Part shown: in pieces, positions 21,485 through 31,053 of the stretch | Position numbering within the stretch: the first letter of the stretch is position 1 | Layout: the number at the start of each line of letters is the position of its first letter | Position numbers and translations under genes: made by a program | The notes under the pieces: model-generated | The model's database searches: none | What the model was told of the DNA's origin: nothing | Seen by the model: only the letters and a program-made list of their open reading frames with translations | Assembly (NCBI GenBank): GCA_963703355.1 | Contig: OY969813.1 | Span: 124,001-188,000 of the forward strand | Length of the DNA: 64,000 nt | Origin: Puia sp963703355 | GTDB lineage: Bacteria; Bacteroidota; Bacteroidia; Chitinophagales; Chitinophagaceae | Reading direction: 5' to 3'

Positions 21485-22204
21485 TTACGTATGACTATTT
21501 TTCAAAAGTCTCATCATAAATAAAGATAGATATGCATTACCGATGGGAATGAGCTTGTCCTTAACCTGGATTTGTTGTTTTTCTACGCTGATTATTTTAT
21601 CGACTGCCACAAAATAAGATCGATGGACCCGTACAAACCTGTGACGGGGTAATAACTCCTCCATTTGTTTCATCGTTTGAAGGCTCACAATTCTCTGGGT
21701 TTTTGTCAGGATGGAAACATAATTTTTAAGTCCCATCACATAAAAGATGTCATCTAGTTCAACACGCAGGAGCCGGGTTGATTCTTTAATAAAAATATAT
21801 CCACCTTTAAGTGGCATTATTTGAGATGGAGATTTGCTAAGTGAAGGAGGAGATTTCAATTTATATGCTTTTTCAGCGGCGACACGGAACCGGTCGAAAA
21901 GTATCGGCTTCATTATAAAGTCCACAACCCCATGTTCAAATCCGTCCAAAGCAAGTTTTCTGTTTGATGAAATTAGAATGACCATCGCACGGTGCTGAAA
22001 TGCAGCAATGGCATAGCTCTTCGTCTGAAGAGATTTTCCAATATCCAGAAAAACCAAATCAGTCCGATTATTTTCCAATGCGTTCAATGCTTCTTTGGAA
22101 TCGGAATAAGTGCCGGCTAAAGTAAGAAATGGAATTTTTTTTATATAATTCTTCAATAGCTGGATTTCAGGCGATTGATCACCCACGACAATGCATTTCA
22201 ACAT
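21485..22204 (-). CDS. LytTR-family response regulator
   Basis: The 239-residue protein has an N-terminal receiver domain (1-120) and a C-terminal LytTR DNA-binding domain (about 140-235: FIKESTRLLRVELDDIFYVMGLKNYVSIL, then PRHRFVRVHRSYFVAVDKI). The phosphoacceptor Asp54 (VFLDIGKS) and the conserved Lys (MKP) are present, but the acidic pair normally near residue 8 is reduced to VGDQ, so phosphorylation may be altered. LytTR regulators usually work with LytS-type kinases, but none is encoded here. It lies between the giant protease and the beta-barrel gene, both on the same strand. Confidence 0.9.
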   Translation of the reverse strand: MLKCIVVGDQSPEIQLLKNYIKKIPFLTLAGTYSDSKEALNALENNRTDLVFLDIGKSLQTKSYAIAAFQHRAMVILISSNRKLALDGFEHGVVDFIMKPILFDRFRVAAEKAYKLKSPPSLSKSPSQIMPLKGGYIFIKESTRLLRVELDDIFYVMGLKNYVSILTKTQRIVSLQTMKQMEELLPRHRFVRVHRSYFVAVDKIISVEKQQIQVKDKLIPIGNAYLSLFMMRLLKNSHT

Positions 22205-22372
22205 AAGCAGTTCAAATTCTTATCCATTAATACCCAAATTTTAAAACCAAGGGTTCGAAACATAATTTACAAAGTACAAATTTTTATTTTCCTACTATTA
22301 ATTCCAATCATCCAGTAAGAAGCTTTGCATGGAAACACAACTTACAAAAATTCCTATAAGGGTTAATTTAAT

Positions 22373-22403
22373 AAAAGTCCTCCGGTGAGGCCGGAGGACT
22401 TTT
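22373..22403 (-). terminator. Terminator hairpin after the giant protease gene
   Basis: A perfect 13-bp stem, AAAAGTCCTCCGG (22373-22385) and its complement (22391-22403), with a 5-nt loop. It begins 20 bp beyond the protease stop codon. Both outer arms are A/T runs, so it can work in either direction. Confidence 0.85.
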
Positions 22404-22423
22404 TAATTCGATTTTCGAATCAT

Positions 22424-25400
22424 TTACAATTTCAAAAACTGAACAGCGGTGACCTCTCCGTTTATTGTAAATTTCAAAGTATATGTCCCGGTCTGCAGGA
22501 AAGAGAAATTGTACACAATATATTGATAACCCGCCTGGCGGATACCATTAAATACTATGGCTCTCAATTTTCCATCCATACCCACTAATTCAATTTTTAC
22601 TTTTTTCTCGTTACTCAACTGGAAGTAAATGTGCGCCGTATTGCGGACGGGATTCGGAGTAATCCTTATGTGATATGGGTCATCCGATGCACCTTTACTA
22701 TCAAGTACAATTAAAATGAAACTTCTGTTTACCGTTCCTCCGGCACCATCGTTGGCGGTAACCGTTACCAGAATAAGACCAGGTTTCAGACCAAAGATAT
22801 TCAGATTAGAACCTTCGACTTCCAAGCTGGCAGACCCAATACTGTCAAGGGCTGCTGTATAAGTAAGCTTGTCGCCATCTGCATCTGAGAAATATTTACC
22901 CAGGTCAAGTATACGCATCGTGCCTTTATCCATTACTACATCTGGAATTTCAATGGCAACCGGAGGCGTATTGTTTCTGATTTTTAAATGAAGCGTATCA
23001 TATCCACTTTCTCCATAAATATCTGTTGCAATAAATGGCAGGTTGATACGGCCGGTATCCATCGGAATAACGCTAAACACTCCTGTTGGATCAACAAATA
23101 CTTTTACCAGAGCATTTGGTTCTCCCGTAAAACCATAAGTTAATGAATCTCCATCGGGATCCATGAACACCTGGGAGAGTGGCATATTCAGTGCCGGACC
23201 GTTAAGTGAAATGGTGCGATCAGTAAGATGATGGACGACAACAGGCGCCCGATCGGTATTTAAAACAAGCACAATTAATGTGTCGTTGCGTTTATTGCCA
23301 TTGACATCAGTCAAACTTATTGCAAATAGATGCACACCCGCGTCATTATAGTCGGGACGATAAATAAAATAGTTTGCTGTATCCGAGTTACGGATGGAAG
23401 CCTTATTATTTTTTGTAAGCAGCCTGACTACAATCTTGCCGGCAGCATCATCCATTACCGGAATCGGAGTATTCAAAGTATCTGCTTCCTGAACTTTCAG
23501 TGTATCATGGTTCGTAAGAACTGGAGCCTGATCAATATGCAGGTAGACACTCACTTTGGATTGCGGAGTTGCCGGATCGTTGGAGTTAATAATTACATCT
23601 GCAGACTGGTCAGGAGGTGTTGCCTTCGGACCATGTGCTGTAAACGTTAACTTCTGATTTTGATTTATTCCGACAGAACCTTTATCCGGACTCAATGCCA
23701 GCCATCCTCCACTGCTATCTGTTTGTGCATATGCAGCCATATATAAATCTCCTATGACCGGAATTTCCTGGAATGCGTCAGACTCATATACTTTGGTATA
23801 GAAGGTTTGAGTTTTTTGTTGATCTGTAGTAACATACTGAAAACCCTGAGGGAACCGCATGCCTGAAGCATAGTCCCACTCAATCCAGAAATCTTCATAT
23901 GCATTAATCAATATATTAGAATCCAGTTTCACAATTAAGTAAGTACCGGTACCCGAAGTATCAGGCTGAATATCGACTGACTGTTCATAGATCACCGTGG
24001 AATTGTTGACATTAGAACCCAGTCTGATTCTAAATTTGATCGTAGCCGGAATCATATTGTCGGTCCGGTATAAGTCGGCTACATGAGAAAGATAAAATCC
24101 TTTCGTGCCACCGTTGAAACGACTTACAGCCATGATCGTCGGTTCATCTACACCTGTTCCCAAATAATCTACATATTGATTTCCATTCGCAGGTTCATAA
24201 GCTAAAATGGAATCTGCGAAACCACCAGGAGGAATATCCTGAGCCGAATTTCCATTTCCCATCAGTTGAATTTTCTGTCCGCTGCCGTATAAAGTATAGG
24301 CAGTCGGTTTAGTTCCGGTTTTCTTAATTGGTATTGCAGGTTTGCTACTGTTATACGAAATGCCCGGTCTGTGATATTGAATACTCAGATTATAATCAAG
24401 ACCGCCCAATCCCGTGTTTCCTAATTGCACATAACGTTTGGCAGAATCGGACTGTTCAATGGTCATATGTATGGCCGTTGAATCTGTAGTCACCACTGGG
24501 GGCTGAATTACCGTTGCACTAATAGGAATGCTAATGGCTGTTGGATAGTCGGAACTTACATTCACAAATTCATTCACTGTATTCATCGAAGGAATTGGTG
24601 TAAACGTGATATGATATTTAAGTTCGTCTCCTGGTGCCAGCGTAATAGGGAACTGTATTTGATAATTGGTTATTTCATCCAGTGTAAATGCTGAATTATT
24701 TGAAAAATCTATATTTTGAATAGTAATCGTTTGAAGGCCATTGTTCTTAATCAGCACGGGTTGATGATATGTATTCTGAATATTGGCCGGTGAAGTATAG
24801 GCGACAACTTTACCGAATGCGACTACATCACTTGTTTTTACGCTACTTGGCCCGTTCATATCCAATTCAAGCGGAATATGCACTGAAGAAAGAAGTGGAT
24901 CATTTGAACTTATGGTGATGTAATCTTTAAACACACCATTCGTCATACTGGTTGTCGTCCAGCTTGCAGGAATCACTACTGATTTACCAGGTTTCAATGT
25001 ATATGGAATGGAAGGAACAAATTCCATTGCGCCCCGATTTTTGTACCAAAGCGTTTGATTATATGCCAACGTTCCATCGGTTCCATCTTCATTTTCAATT
25101 CCAACCAGGAAATTCTGGGTGAAATTTGCTTCCGTTTCGCCGGACTGATATAACATTTTGATACGTCCGTCCTTATAAATAATGGTTTCGAATGTGACAA
25201 AGCCGTCATCGAAATAATTACCACCATACATATTATAAAACTCTACGATCATTTTTTCATTATCGGTATAGTAGTAAATCTGTCCGATGTATTTACTATT
25301 TACATAATCATAGCTTTGTGTTAACGGATAGTTTGTGGTTGCAATTACCCCATTCGGTGCAAGTGGAGAAGGAACAGTAGGGGCTATTTGATTAACGGGC

Positions 25401-28400
25401 TTTTCGTAATTCAGCGTTATATTTCCAAGCCAGTCGATATACAGGGAATTGTACGTTTTGCCATAATACGGAAAAGCAAAAGGTAGTTTTATTTGTTGAC
25501 TGCCTATACCCTGAGGTTGAAGTATGGAAGCGGTGCCCAAACCATTGGCCAGTTCAATCCAGTTATAGGAAGCAGTGCTGCTATCGATCGATTTATGAAG
25601 ACTGTATGTATTCGCAGAATCTAATCCGTTTCCGACTCCCTGACCAGGTTGATTCATCACCAGCCACTGTGGATGCTCAATCATTATATTCAAATCGCCG
25701 TCTCCATGATTTGTTACGGTAAGTGTTGCCGGAAGTGTTTGCCCTGGATTTAGAGAATTTACCTGGCCTCCGGTTAGTTTATATGTCAATTTACCAGCTG
25801 CCTTTCCGGCCCCTGATAACACAACTGTAAATATCTTCTTTGCTGAATCATCCGTTGTGACGGTTAATACACCTGGATAATTGGTTTCTGCAGTTGGCGC
25901 AAAAGTCACCGGGATATGTAATTCCGAGAACGCAGGTACAGTTACCGGTCCCTGGTCGGTAGTATATGCCGCATTGCTGAAAGATGTAGAAATTAAATTT
26001 ACCGGTTTGGTTCCTGCGTTCAGGAATACCGCATCTATTTTTGATGTTGAATTCTTGTAGATGCTGCCAAATGCAAGCGTATCGGTTTTTTGCATTAAAC
26101 CCTGAATACCTGTAACGGTAAAGATTACCGGCAGATCCACTTTTTCCTGTAAAGGGTCGTTTGTGGTCAGTGCAATAGAAGAGTTATATACGCTATCTAC
26201 CAAGCCAGCTGCTGAAGCGCTTACTGTGATCTTAATGCTATCTCCTACAGCAACTGCACCGCTGGTTGGGAAAATGGAAGTAATGAATTTAGGCGCAGAT
26301 GGTACGAACCAGAGCGTTGTGTTATCTGCAACAACGAAAGGCGCTGGCGTAACATCATATGCTGCAACGTTGATCCCTTTCGTTTCGTCTTGACTTTCCA
26401 AGCCTATCAGCCCAAATCCTTCAGTCGCCCAGGTATTATTTACAGTTTTATAATTCATTTCGATCTTTCCATTGCTGTATAGAACGATTTGGAAAGTTGC
26501 TTTTCCGTAGCTGAATGATCCTCCACTAAACTCATTGCCTCCGAAATATTCCAGGTCATTGTACTGAACAATGAATTTACCAGGCAAAGATTTTATGAAA
26601 ACGTGTTCGTTTGAATTAACTACCGGGAACATATATTCCACAAACAGTCCTGCGATCATACCATTTATCCCATCTCCCGGAATCGGCAGTGTATAACTGA
26701 CCACATTCATTGCACCCGGATAATTCAGAGATACCGATCCGAAACTATTCACGTAAACCTGGTTGATCGTATCACCATAAAATTTCATTTTGAAACCCAG
26801 CGGTTCCAGTGTTGAAGTTTTGATGTCAGCCGCCAGTTTACCGGTTATGTCTGTTCCGGTTGTTGAAATATCATCCCAACTATAAATGGGACCATCAGGC
26901 TCATTGCTGTCAATCCACGCATAATCCATGGTTGCATCATTTCCTTTGGCCGTTTTTGCCTTCAATTTCATTTTATTAACTGCGGCAATTTCAGGCATGG
27001 AATAACTAAGCGGATATTTTCCTGTTTTATTGGAAATTATAAAAGTATTTTTCCCAATGGAGTCTACCTTGGCAACGATCTGTATTGGAACAGCTTTTAA
27101 AGTCATCACAGGAGGATTGACACCGACGCCTGTTCCTGAAAGGCTCAATGATCCGTCACCCGTTGTTATTGAAATTTTCGCCTGTTGAAGTCCTGTTACA
27201 GTGGGTGTGAACTTTATGGTTAGTTGGGCTGAATCTCCCGGGTTCAGACTATCCGGCATGGAGACAAGGGTAAATTTGCTGTTGTTGGAACTGAATTTAA
27301 TTTTATTCAATGTTGATAGCCCGGCGTTATATAACATAATTGTAGACTCTCCGTCTTTACCAATAAATACTGTACTACAATCCAGAATACCCACTTTGGA
27401 AGTGAGGGTTCCTTTCTGGCCCGTCACGGTTACAATCATCGGAACACCTGTCATCGGATTGTTCAAGTCATTCGAAGTAATCTGGAGATTATAATTATAC
27501 ACTCCATTTCGAATTGTTGAAGCATTTCCCGTAACAGTAACAGGGGCAGAAGCAAGGCCAGATAAATTTCCACTATTGGGTTGCAGACTGATTAGTGAAC
27601 CCGGATATCCTTCGTTGCTGAGCGCATACATAAAGAATCTTGTAGGCCCCAGAATACTCGTAAGCGTAGCCCAGGTTTTACCTTTATCGCTGCTCACATA
27701 GAAATCATTTGCGAGTGAATCTGGTGCGCCATATTCTGCTCCCTGCGTATATCCGTATAAAGGATCATATTGATAAACTATCCAGAACCAATCTCCCGGT
27801 TTAAATAAGAAACTGCCGTTCAGTTTGGTTGGTGTGAATGAATAGTCACTTATTGGACCTGTTAAAGTTTGCTTTAGAAGCAAAACACCTTGTGAAGGAT
27901 CACTGCCACCTTTGTATATATAAATCGTTATCGGCGCGTTCACACCTGAGGTTTGGAAAACAGTACCTACATGGGTAAGATTAAATGGTTTTTTCGTCAC
28001 ATCAAACCTTGTGGCTGCGGAAAAATCAACCCGTTGGTCATCACCGATAAAATAATAAGTATAGTCCTGATCTACAAGACGCAGCGTATCATTGAAACCA
28101 CCATCCTGCCTTGCCCAGGAAGAAGAAACCGGAATGGCGTCACCAGTCCAGTTCATCGGACCGGTTCCCTTATTGGTGAGTTTAAATGAAGTGGATTTCG
28201 TCGGACTGGCCACCACATTAATATTCATCAATAATGTGTCGGTTGGCAGACTAACTATTGGTCCATCAAGGGTTGTTACTCTGATTTGATTTGAAAGTGC
28301 ACTTTCGTTTGCCCAGAGATCTTTTGCGCTTACACTAATATAATAACTTGTTGTTGGGATTAATCCACCGATATTGAAAGTTTCCGGAGATCCGGCCGGA

Positions 28401-30262
28401 AGGGCCTTTTTGATATATAATTTTGAGACATTATTTTTTTGGGTACTGTCGAATGGCGAAGTTGAATAATAAACAATATAATTATCTGCGTTACCATTGT
28501 CCTGATCCGAGGGTGCCGTCCAACTTAAATCAATACTATTTTGCGCGTTACTTTTTCCAGAAAGGTCGGTAATGGTGGCGGGGGGAATCCCTTTGTCTGT
28601 TTGTAAAGCTTTACCGGCATCCAATGCACCAACGCCCATCAAGCCATTATACTGAGGATCCATCGCAATAAATGGTCTCACGGAATGGAATAGCCTGTTT
28701 TTTAGATCATCATTTGTAAATCCCATTTTTCCGAACTGTGAAACAATCAGCGCTGCAACGCCAGATACGTGGGGTGTTGCCATGGAAGTGCCTTCCATAT
28801 AACCATACCCATTATTGGCAATGGTGCTTGCAATCATTTGATGACTGCTCCCGTCAACATCATCATCGCCACCGGGGGCAGAAATATCCACCCAGTCTCC
28901 AAAATTTGAATAAGAAGATTTATTGTCGAATACGCTGGTAGCTCCCACAGCAATACAGGAAGGATAATAACCAGGATAGAAAAGATCGTTCTGGTTATCA
29001 TTTCCAGCTGCAAATATCACGACACCACCGTTCATCGGGCCCGTCTGATTGCCATTCACATCGCGCCCCGCTTCCTTAGTAAAATAGTCTATTGCATCGA
29101 GAACAGCCTGATCATATACGCCAGCAACAGTGTAACCCCATGAGTTTTGTGAAATAACGGCTCCGTTATTTGCACCATATACTATGGCCGCGGCTGTACC
29201 CGCACCATCTGCACCATTCGTACCAAAGATTTCGCTCGACATGATCCGAACTCCATCTCCATTACCCGTACCGCCTGCGATCCCACTCACACCGATTCCA
29301 TTATTATTTACAGCGGCAATTGTTCCTGATGTATGTGATCCGTGATCCCCGGGAGAAATGGTGCTTGAATTATCACCAAAATTGTAGCCATAAATGTCAT
29401 CTACATAACCATTCCCATCATCATCGACGCCAGGCTGACCATTCAGCTCTGCTAAATTCACCCACATATTGGCAGCAAGATCCTCATGCTTGTAGTCAAC
29501 ACCTTCATCTACTACGTCCACAATTACGTTAGGCTTACCGGCATTTATTTTCCAGGCCGCTTCCAAATCTACGTCCGCACCAGAATAGCCACCTTCCTGC
29601 CCGGTGTTATGATAATTCCATTGCAGATAGTAATACGGATCGTTCACAGGAGAGACGTAATTCGAGGCATCCAATGGTTTTGATTTTGGAGAACCTGTAA
29701 TTTTTATTATAGGGCTTTGAATCGCTTTAATTACGTAGGCCGGTTGAGCAGTTTCAATTTCAGAAACCGACTTGAAAGAATTTACGGCAGAGGAGATTTC
29801 AGTGGTATTGTCAACCTGTATGGAAAACCATCTATCCAACCCATATCTCTTCTGTTTTGCCTCCATACGACCTGCATTCGGAAATACTCGAGTCATCTTG
29901 GTTGCTTTAAACTGACGGGCGACCATATCCAGATGAGTAATGCCTGTCTGGAATGTTTCCGAATTTCTGTTTGCAGAGAGCATAGGCAGTCTCCTCTGCA
30001 AATTATCGAAGGACGTACCCGCTTTCAATTTGATCAGAATTTTTCCGGGTCGTACATCTTTTGTTCCAATCTGCGTGGTTTGCGTTTGGAATGCTGTGTG
30101 TTGCGATTGAAGGGGGGAAAAGCTTCTTGGTGTCGTCTGGATTTGTGCAACGTGTGCTTTTTGTCCCAAAATCTTTGGAGTTTGGGCATTCGATTGTTTG
30201 CCAGCCAACATGAGAATCGCACCTAAAATAATTTGCAGGAACTGTTTGTAAAAATGATTCAT
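22424..30262 (-). CDS. Giant secreted subtilisin-like (S8) protease with T9SS sorting domain
   Basis: This 2612-residue protein has a signal peptide (to about 26), a propeptide-like region, and an S8 catalytic domain (about 200-555) with Asp252 (VDEGVD), His307 (GDHGSH), oxyanion Asn421 (AAGND) and Ser493 (GTSMATPHVSG), all intact. A fibronectin type III domain follows (about 560-660). The long middle carries repeated Ig-like/ASH-type and choice-of-anchor beta modules; the LPFAFPYYGK/ KFYGDTINQ segments are two copies of one module. Cadherin-like repeats with DPDGDSLTY and DADGDKLTY come next, then a type IX sorting domain (last about 90 residues, ITPNPV...). It should be exported through T9SS and act at the cell surface. 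Confidence 0.93.
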   Translation of the reverse strand: MNHFYKQFLQIILGAILMLAGKQSNAQTPKILGQKAHVAQIQTTPRSFSPLQSQHTAFQTQTTQIGTKDVRPGKILIKLKAGTSFDNLQRRLPMLSANRNSETFQTGITHLDMVARQFKATKMTRVFPNAGRMEAKQKRYGLDRWFSIQVDNTTEISSAVNSFKSVSEIETAQPAYVIKAIQSPIIKITGSPKSKPLDASNYVSPVNDPYYYLQWNYHNTGQEGGYSGADVDLEAAWKINAGKPNVIVDVVDEGVDYKHEDLAANMWVNLAELNGQPGVDDDGNGYVDDIYGYNFGDNSSTISPGDHGSHTSGTIAAVNNNGIGVSGIAGGTGNGDGVRIMSSEIFGTNGADGAGTAAAIVYGANNGAVISQNSWGYTVAGVYDQAVLDAIDYFTKEAGRDVNGNQTGPMNGGVVIFAAGNDNQNDLFYPGYYPSCIAVGATSVFDNKSSYSNFGDWVDISAPGGDDDVDGSSHQMIASTIANNGYGYMEGTSMATPHVSGVAALIVSQFGKMGFTNDDLKNRLFHSVRPFIAMDPQYNGLMGVGALDAGKALQTDKGIPPATITDLSGKSNAQNSIDLSWTAPSDQDNGNADNYIVYYSTSPFDSTQKNNVSKLYIKKALPAGSPETFNIGGLIPTTSYYISVSAKDLWANESALSNQIRVTTLDGPIVSLPTDTLLMNINVVASPTKSTSFKLTNKGTGPMNWTGDAIPVSSSWARQDGGFNDTLRLVDQDYTYYFIGDDQRVDFSAATRFDVTKKPFNLTHVGTVFQTSGVNAPITIYIYKGGSDPSQGVLLLKQTLTGPISDYSFTPTKLNGSFLFKPGDWFWIVYQYDPLYGYTQGAEYGAPDSLANDFYVSSDKGKTWATLTSILGPTRFFMYALSNEGYPGSLISLQPNSGNLSGLASAPVTVTGNASTIRNGVYNYNLQITSNDLNNPMTGVPMIVTVTGQKGTLTSKVGILDCSTVFIGKDGESTIMLYNAGLSTLNKIKFSSNNSKFTLVSMPDSLNPGDSAQLTIKFTPTVTGLQQAKISITTGDGSLSLSGTGVGVNPPVMTLKAVPIQIVAKVDSIGKNTFIISNKTGKYPLSYSMPEIAAVNKMKLKAKTAKGNDATMDYAWIDSNEPDGPIYSWDDISTTGTDITGKLAADIKTSTLEPLGFKMKFYGDTINQVYVNSFGSVSLNYPGAMNVVSYTLPIPGDGINGMIAGLFVEYMFPVVNSNEHVFIKSLPGKFIVQYNDLEYFGGNEFSGGSFSYGKATFQIVLYSNGKIEMNYKTVNNTWATEGFGLIGLESQDETKGINVAAYDVTPAPFVVADNTTLWFVPSAPKFITSIFPTSGAVAVGDSIKITVSASAAGLVDSVYNSSIALTTNDPLQEKVDLPVIFTVTGIQGLMQKTDTLAFGSIYKNSTSKIDAVFLNAGTKPVNLISTSFSNAAYTTDQGPVTVPAFSELHIPVTFAPTAETNYPGVLTVTTDDSAKKIFTVVLSGAGKAAGKLTYKLTGGQVNSLNPGQTLPATLTVTNHGDGDLNIMIEHPQWLVMNQPGQGVGNGLDSANTYSLHKSIDSSTASYNWIELANGLGTASILQPQGIGSQQIKLPFAFPYYGKTYNSLYIDWLGNITLNYEKPVNQIAPTVPSPLAPNGVIATTNYPLTQSYDYVNSKYIGQIYYYTDNEKMIVEFYNMYGGNYFDDGFVTFETIIYKDGRIKMLYQSGETEANFTQNFLVGIENEDGTDGTLAYNQTLWYKNRGAMEFVPSIPYTLKPGKSVVIPASWTTTSMTNGVFKDYITISSNDPLLSSVHIPLELDMNGPSSVKTSDVVAFGKVVAYTSPANIQNTYHQPVLIKNNGLQTITIQNIDFSNNSAFTLDEITNYQIQFPITLAPGDELKYHITFTPIPSMNTVNEFVNVSSDYPTAISIPISATVIQPPVVTTDSTAIHMTIEQSDSAKRYVQLGNTGLGGLDYNLSIQYHRPGISYNSSKPAIPIKKTGTKPTAYTLYGSGQKIQLMGNGNSAQDIPPGGFADSILAYEPANGNQYVDYLGTGVDEPTIMAVSRFNGGTKGFYLSHVADLYRTDNMIPATIKFRIRLGSNVNNSTVIYEQSVDIQPDTSGTGTYLIVKLDSNILINAYEDFWIEWDYASGMRFPQGFQYVTTDQQKTQTFYTKVYESDAFQEIPVIGDLYMAAYAQTDSSGGWLALSPDKGSVGINQNQKLTFTAHGPKATPPDQSADVIINSNDPATPQSKVSVYLHIDQAPVLTNHDTLKVQEADTLNTPIPVMDDAAGKIVVRLLTKNNKASIRNSDTANYFIYRPDYNDAGVHLFAISLTDVNGNKRNDTLIVLVLNTDRAPVVVHHLTDRTISLNGPALNMPLSQVFMDPDGDSLTYGFTGEPNALVKVFVDPTGVFSVIPMDTGRINLPFIATDIYGESGYDTLHLKIRNNTPPVAIEIPDVVMDKGTMRILDLGKYFSDADGDKLTYTAALDSIGSASLEVEGSNLNIFGLKPGLILVTVTANDGAGGTVNRSFILIVLDSKGASDDPYHIRITPNPVRNTAHIYFQLSNEKKVKIELVGMDGKLRAIVFNGIRQAGYQYIVYNFSFLQTGTYTLKFTINGEVTAVQFLKL

Positions 30263-30460
30263 GACCCTTAATTAAATGATTGTATAAAATGCAGCATTGT
30301 CATCTGTAAATGGAGAAATTGCCGACTATGAAACGATTAGTTGAGAACTGTACCGGGAACTGCCAATCAGAAATTTGTGGAGTGTGACAGACAGCAGCTT
30401 GTCTGATCCACCAAAAAGTGGGAATGATTTATTCATAACTGGTTGTTTTTATAAAACAGC

Positions 30461-30468
30461 CAAATGTA
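30461..30468 (-). promoter_or_regulatory. Putative -7 promoter element of the protease gene
   Basis: On the minus strand this reads TACATTTG, an exact match to the Bacteroidota TAnnTTTG element. It is the only exact match between here and the protease start and would give a leader of about 190 nt. A good -33 TTG is not visible. Confidence 0.3.
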
Positions 30469-30965
30469 TTGATGTTAACGATGCATTAACGTGAACTTAA
30501 AATGACAGCTGCACTTTGTATATTTTCAATGGAATGCATGTAACTCGTGATAATATCTAATCAATAGGGAGATTAATACAAGAATATCTAAAAATGATTC
30601 ATGTTCCTATAATCAGCCGAAGCAGCGCGTTCCCATTTTTGGACTGACGGGGATACACAACCGATTTACCTGTGACTAAATGCGTTGTAGATAGATTTGA
30701 TTTCAATATAATTTTTTATGGACGCCTGGAGTTTCAACAACTTACTATCTTAATTCAGATCTGTGAGAAAATCTACATTCGTTTCAGTTGAATTGCCAAC
30801 ATTCCTTTAAAAGGACCAAATGACTATTATAATTGACAAAGTTGATAAAAGAGAGGATGAAAATTGATATTGCTGAATTGTAATAATTTTCAATAATGTT
30901 TTGTGGTACTCATTTACTAACGGCATTGATCAAGCGCAATAATGTAGCTTTAAAGTACTGTGAGC

Positions 30966-30979
30966 TTGATGTAAATCAA
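30966..30979. promoter_or_regulatory. FNR/CRP-family-like palindrome
   Basis: The sequence TTGATGTAAATCAA matches the FNR consensus TTGAT-N4-ATCAA exactly, with one more complementary base pair on each side. A second, gapless TTGATCAA is at 30926-30933. The site is intergenic, but about 700 bp from the nearest gene start, so a regulatory role is uncertain. Confidence 0.35.
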
Positions 30980-30993
30980 GTGTGGGAGTGTTA

Positions 30994-31036
30994 GCGTGTG
31001 GGAGTATGTTGAAGAATTCGTTTTACTCCCACACGC
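30994..31036. repeat. Perfect 13-bp inverted repeat with extra direct copy
   Basis: GCGTGTGGGAGTA (30994-31006) and its complement (31024-31036) flank 17 bp. A third copy of TGTGGGAGT lies just upstream (30981-30989). It starts 17 bp after the DUF1080 stop on the minus strand. It has no T tract; it could be a terminator-like end, a protein-binding site or a REP-like element. Confidence 0.6.
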
Positions 31037-31053
31037 ACATACCAGATTTAGTT

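Larger units (their letters stand above)
30263..31053. other. 791-bp spacer: protease promoter region plus palindromes
   Basis: No convincing gene is present. The left part is the likely leader and promoter of the giant protease (minus strand). The right part is AT-rich with several TTGAT/ATCAA words, an FNR-like palindrome at 30966-30979, and an inverted repeat at 30994-31036 just beyond the stop codon of the DUF1080 gene. Confidence 0.6.

Noticed and set aside
22245..22260. tRNA-like GGGTTCGAAAC word
   Set aside because: It resembles a T-arm, but there is no acceptor stem, anticodon arm or D-arm around it.
22424..30262. Repetitive sequence in the giant gene as a CRISPR or tandem repeat
   Set aside because: The similarity is between divergent protein domains hundreds of bases apart, not identical DNA repeats with spacers.
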